This document shows, one piece after another, positions 62,382 to 64,000 of a stretch of DNA of 64,000 nucleotides. The notes below the pieces were generated by a model. It had not been told where the DNA came from. It worked only from the letters and a program-made list of their open reading frames with translations, and searched no databases. How positions within the stretch are numbered: position 1 is the first letter of the stretch; each line of letters opens with the position of its first letter. The translations under genes and the position numbers were made by a program. Source of the stretch: Azospirillum sp. TSH100 (GTDB lineage Bacteria > Pseudomonadota > Alphaproteobacteria > Azospirillales > Azospirillaceae); the NCBI RefSeq assembly GCF_004923295.1, contig NZ_CP039635.1, positions 330,501-394,500 on the forward strand. Reading direction: 5' to 3'.

Positions 62382-63503
62382 ATGAAACCTGTCGAAAAGA
62401 TCCTGGTGGTGGGCGGCGGCATCGGCGGACTGGGCGCCGCCATCGCGCTGCGCCGCCGCGGCTTCGCCGTCGATCTGGTGGAGGTGAAGCCGGACTGGAC
62501 GGTCTACGGCGTCGGCATCATCGTGCAATGCAACGTGGTGCGGGCCATCGCCCAGCTCGGCATCCTCGACCGCTTCCTCGATTCCGCCTTCAGCTTCGAC
62601 AATGTCAGCATCTACCGCACCGACGGCGGGCGCCTCGCCACCATTCCGGGGCACCGGCTGGCCGGTCCCGATTATCCGGCCAATGTCGGCGTGTCGCGCC
62701 GCGCCCTGCACAATGTGCTGGTGGCGTCGGCGGCCGAGCTGGGCGCCTCGCTGCGTCTCGGTGTCACCGTCGAAACGCTGAAGGATGATGGGGACGGGGT
62801 GGATGTCCTGTTCACCGATGGCCGGCTCGAGCGCTACGATCTGGTGATCGGCGCCGATGGGCTGTTCTCCAAGATCCGTGGCCTGTTGTGGGGCGACGCG
62901 GTGCGGCCACGCTTCACCGGCCAGTCGGTCTGGCGCTACAATTTCCGCCGCCGGCCGGAGGTCGACCACCTGATGTCCTTCACCGGGCCGGAGGCGAATG
63001 CCGGGCTGGTGCCGCTGGCCGACGACCTGATGTACATGTATGTGACCTCGGTCGAACCGGGCAATCCGCGCATGGAGACGGCGCAGCTGCCCGCTCTGAT
63101 GCGCGAGCGGCTGGCCGGCTTCGGCGGCCTCATCGGTGAGCTGCGCGAGGAGATCACCGACCCCGAAGGCGTCGTCTACAAGCCGCTGGAGGTGGTCTTC
63201 ACCCCGGAGCCGTGGCATCGCGGCCGTGTCGTGCTGATCGGCGACGCCGCCCACGCCACCACCCCGCATCTGGGCCAGGGCGCCGGCATGGCGATCGAGG
63301 ATGTGCTGGTGCTGGCCGAGGAGCTGGAGCGCGGCGGGCCACTGGAGCGGGTCTTCACCGCCTACATGGACCGCCGCCTGCCGCGCTGCAAATACATTGC
63401 CGAGACCTCCATCCAGATCGGCGAGTGGGAGATGAACAAGGTCGACATCGACCGCTCCCCCATCGTCCGGCAGATGCTGGAACTGACCGCCCAGCCGATC
63501 TGA
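62382..63503 (+). CDS. FAD-dependent aromatic monooxygenase
   Basis: 373 residues of the p-hydroxybenzoate-hydroxylase group. FAD dinucleotide motif GGGIGG (11-16), the DG motif IGADGLFSKIR (157-166) and the GD motif IGDAAHATTPHLGQG (286-300) are intact. Uses NAD(P)H and O2 to hydroxylate an aromatic or cyclic substrate. GGAGGG precedes the start region. Co-oriented with the VOC and FAH genes. Confidence 0.93.
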   Translation: MKPVEKILVVGGGIGGLGAAIALRRRGFAVDLVEVKPDWTVYGVGIIVQCNVVRAIAQLGILDRFLDSAFSFDNVSIYRTDGGRLATIPGHRLAGPDYPANVGVSRRALHNVLVASAAELGASLRLGVTVETLKDDGDGVDVLFTDGRLERYDLVIGADGLFSKIRGLLWGDAVRPRFTGQSVWRYNFRRRPEVDHLMSFTGPEANAGLVPLADDLMYMYVTSVEPGNPRMETAQLPALMRERLAGFGGLIGELREEITDPEGVVYKPLEVVFTPEPWHRGRVVLIGDAAHATTPHLGQGAGMAIEDVLVLAEELERGGPLERVFTAYMDRRLPRCKYIAETSIQIGEWEMNKVDIDRSPIVRQMLELTAQPI

Positions 63504-63536
63504 TCCCCCCTTCCGACCGGCAGGAGGCCGGATGTC

Positions 63537-64000
63537 ATGAAACTTGCCAGCTTGAAGAACGGGCGGCGCGACGGCCGGCTGGTCGTGGTGTCCCGCGACC
63601 TGACCCGCGCCATTGATGCCGCTCCCATCGCCGCCACCTTGCAGGACGCCGTCGAACGCTGGGCGGACTGCGAGGAGCCGCTGCGTACGCTGGCCGCCGA
63701 ACTGGAGGCCGGAACGGCGGACGGCGCCTTCGCCTTCGATCCGGCGCAGGCCCATGCGCCACTGCCGCGCGGCTACCAGTGGGTCGACGGATCGGCCTTC
63801 CTCAACCATGGCCGGCTGTTGCAGCTTGCCTACAAACTGCCGCCGATCGAAGACGCCGCCACCATCCCCCTGATGTATCAGGGCGCCTCCGACGATTTCC
63901 TCGGCCCGCATGACGATCTGCCGCTGCCCGACGAGGCGCTGGGCATCGATTTCGAGGGCGAGTTCGCGGTGATGACCGACGATGTGCCGATGGGCTGCAC
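63537..64000 (+). CDS. fumarylacetoacetate hydrolase family protein (3' truncated)
   Basis: N-terminal 154 residues of an FAH-family protein; the frame runs off the window. Visible: MKLASLKNGRRDGRLVVVSR, LPRGYQWVDGSAFLNHGRLL and the metal-binding core start LGIDFEGEFAVMTDDVP. Members hydrolyse C-C bonds of acylpyruvates and fumarylacetoacetate formed by ring cleavage. AGGAGG precedes the ATG by eight bases. Follows the monooxygenase gene by 33 bases. Confidence 0.88.
   Translation, partial: MKLASLKNGRRDGRLVVVSRDLTRAIDAAPIAATLQDAVERWADCEEPLRTLAAELEAGTADGAFAFDPAQAHAPLPRGYQWVDGSAFLNHGRLLQLAYKLPPIEDAATIPLMYQGASDDFLGPHDDLPLPDEALGIDFEGEFAVMTDDVPMGC

Noticed and set aside
1-64000. CRISPR array, tRNA/rRNA genes, insertion sequences or prophage
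   Set aside because: I found no regularly spaced repeat, no cloverleaf-like or rRNA stretch, and no transposase or integrase-like protein.

Overview
The window is GC-rich, densely packed chromosomal or chromid DNA from an alphaproteobacterium. The gene families and their arrangement suggest Azospirillum or a close Rhodospirillales relative: a class I PHA synthase, two complete liv-type ABC transporters, a liu leucine-degradation operon, a ChvG/ChvI-like two-component pair, an Aer-type chemoreceptor carrying PilZ, and many regulators. This placement is inferred from content, not from a marker gene. I saw no tRNA, rRNA, CRISPR array, transposase or phage gene. Translation starts were chosen mainly by ribosome binding sites, so many differ from the longest possible frame.

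Layout. 1-9 kb: the end of a type I secretion adaptor (HlyD), a lipoprotein, phaC flanked by strong terminators, a pseudokinase with a small membrane partner, a Tat-exported class A beta-lactamase and a GST. 9-17.6 kb: a leftward operon (livG, long-chain acyl-CoA synthetase, livH, livM, livK, livF, PaaK-like ligase) for import and CoA activation of an unknown acid. Divergent from it at 17.8 kb is the most unusual gene of the window: an IclR-type DNA-binding domain fused to a degenerate, C-terminally truncated acyl-CoA-synthetase domain. The shared intergenic region holds two copies of one perfect 17-bp palindrome, one of them over the fusion gene's own start codon. 19.6-27.3 kb: a TetR regulator, a PAS-MCP-PilZ receptor, an Lrp regulator, and a ChvG/ChvI-like operon led by a lipoprotein gene that appears split at a run of six G.

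28-37 kb: a leftward liu operon for leucine/isovalerate catabolism (HMG-CoA lyase, both methylcrotonyl-CoA carboxylase subunits, methylglutaconyl-CoA hydratase, a second acyl-CoA dehydrogenase, a thiolase and isovaleryl-CoA dehydrogenase), preceded by a sharp palindrome. 37-49 kb: an SBF-type transporter, an overlapping pair of unknown genes, a stand-alone lumazine synthase-like protein that looks archaeal in type, benE with a divergent GntR regulator and shared operator, a three-PAS hybrid kinase, a LysR/MFS divergent pair and a GNAT acetyltransferase.

49.5-64 kb: what looks like one aromatic or cyclic-acid uptake and catabolism locus. It holds a NarX/NarL-type two-component pair, a second livKHMGF transporter, an MFS transporter, a MetA-type outer-membrane protein, an SDR, a NIPSNAP protein, a two-domain VOC (extradiol-like) protein, an FAD monooxygenase and an FAH-family hydrolase cut by the window end. 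The sensor, inner- and outer-membrane transport and ring-processing enzymes lie together, but the substrate cannot be read from sequence alone.
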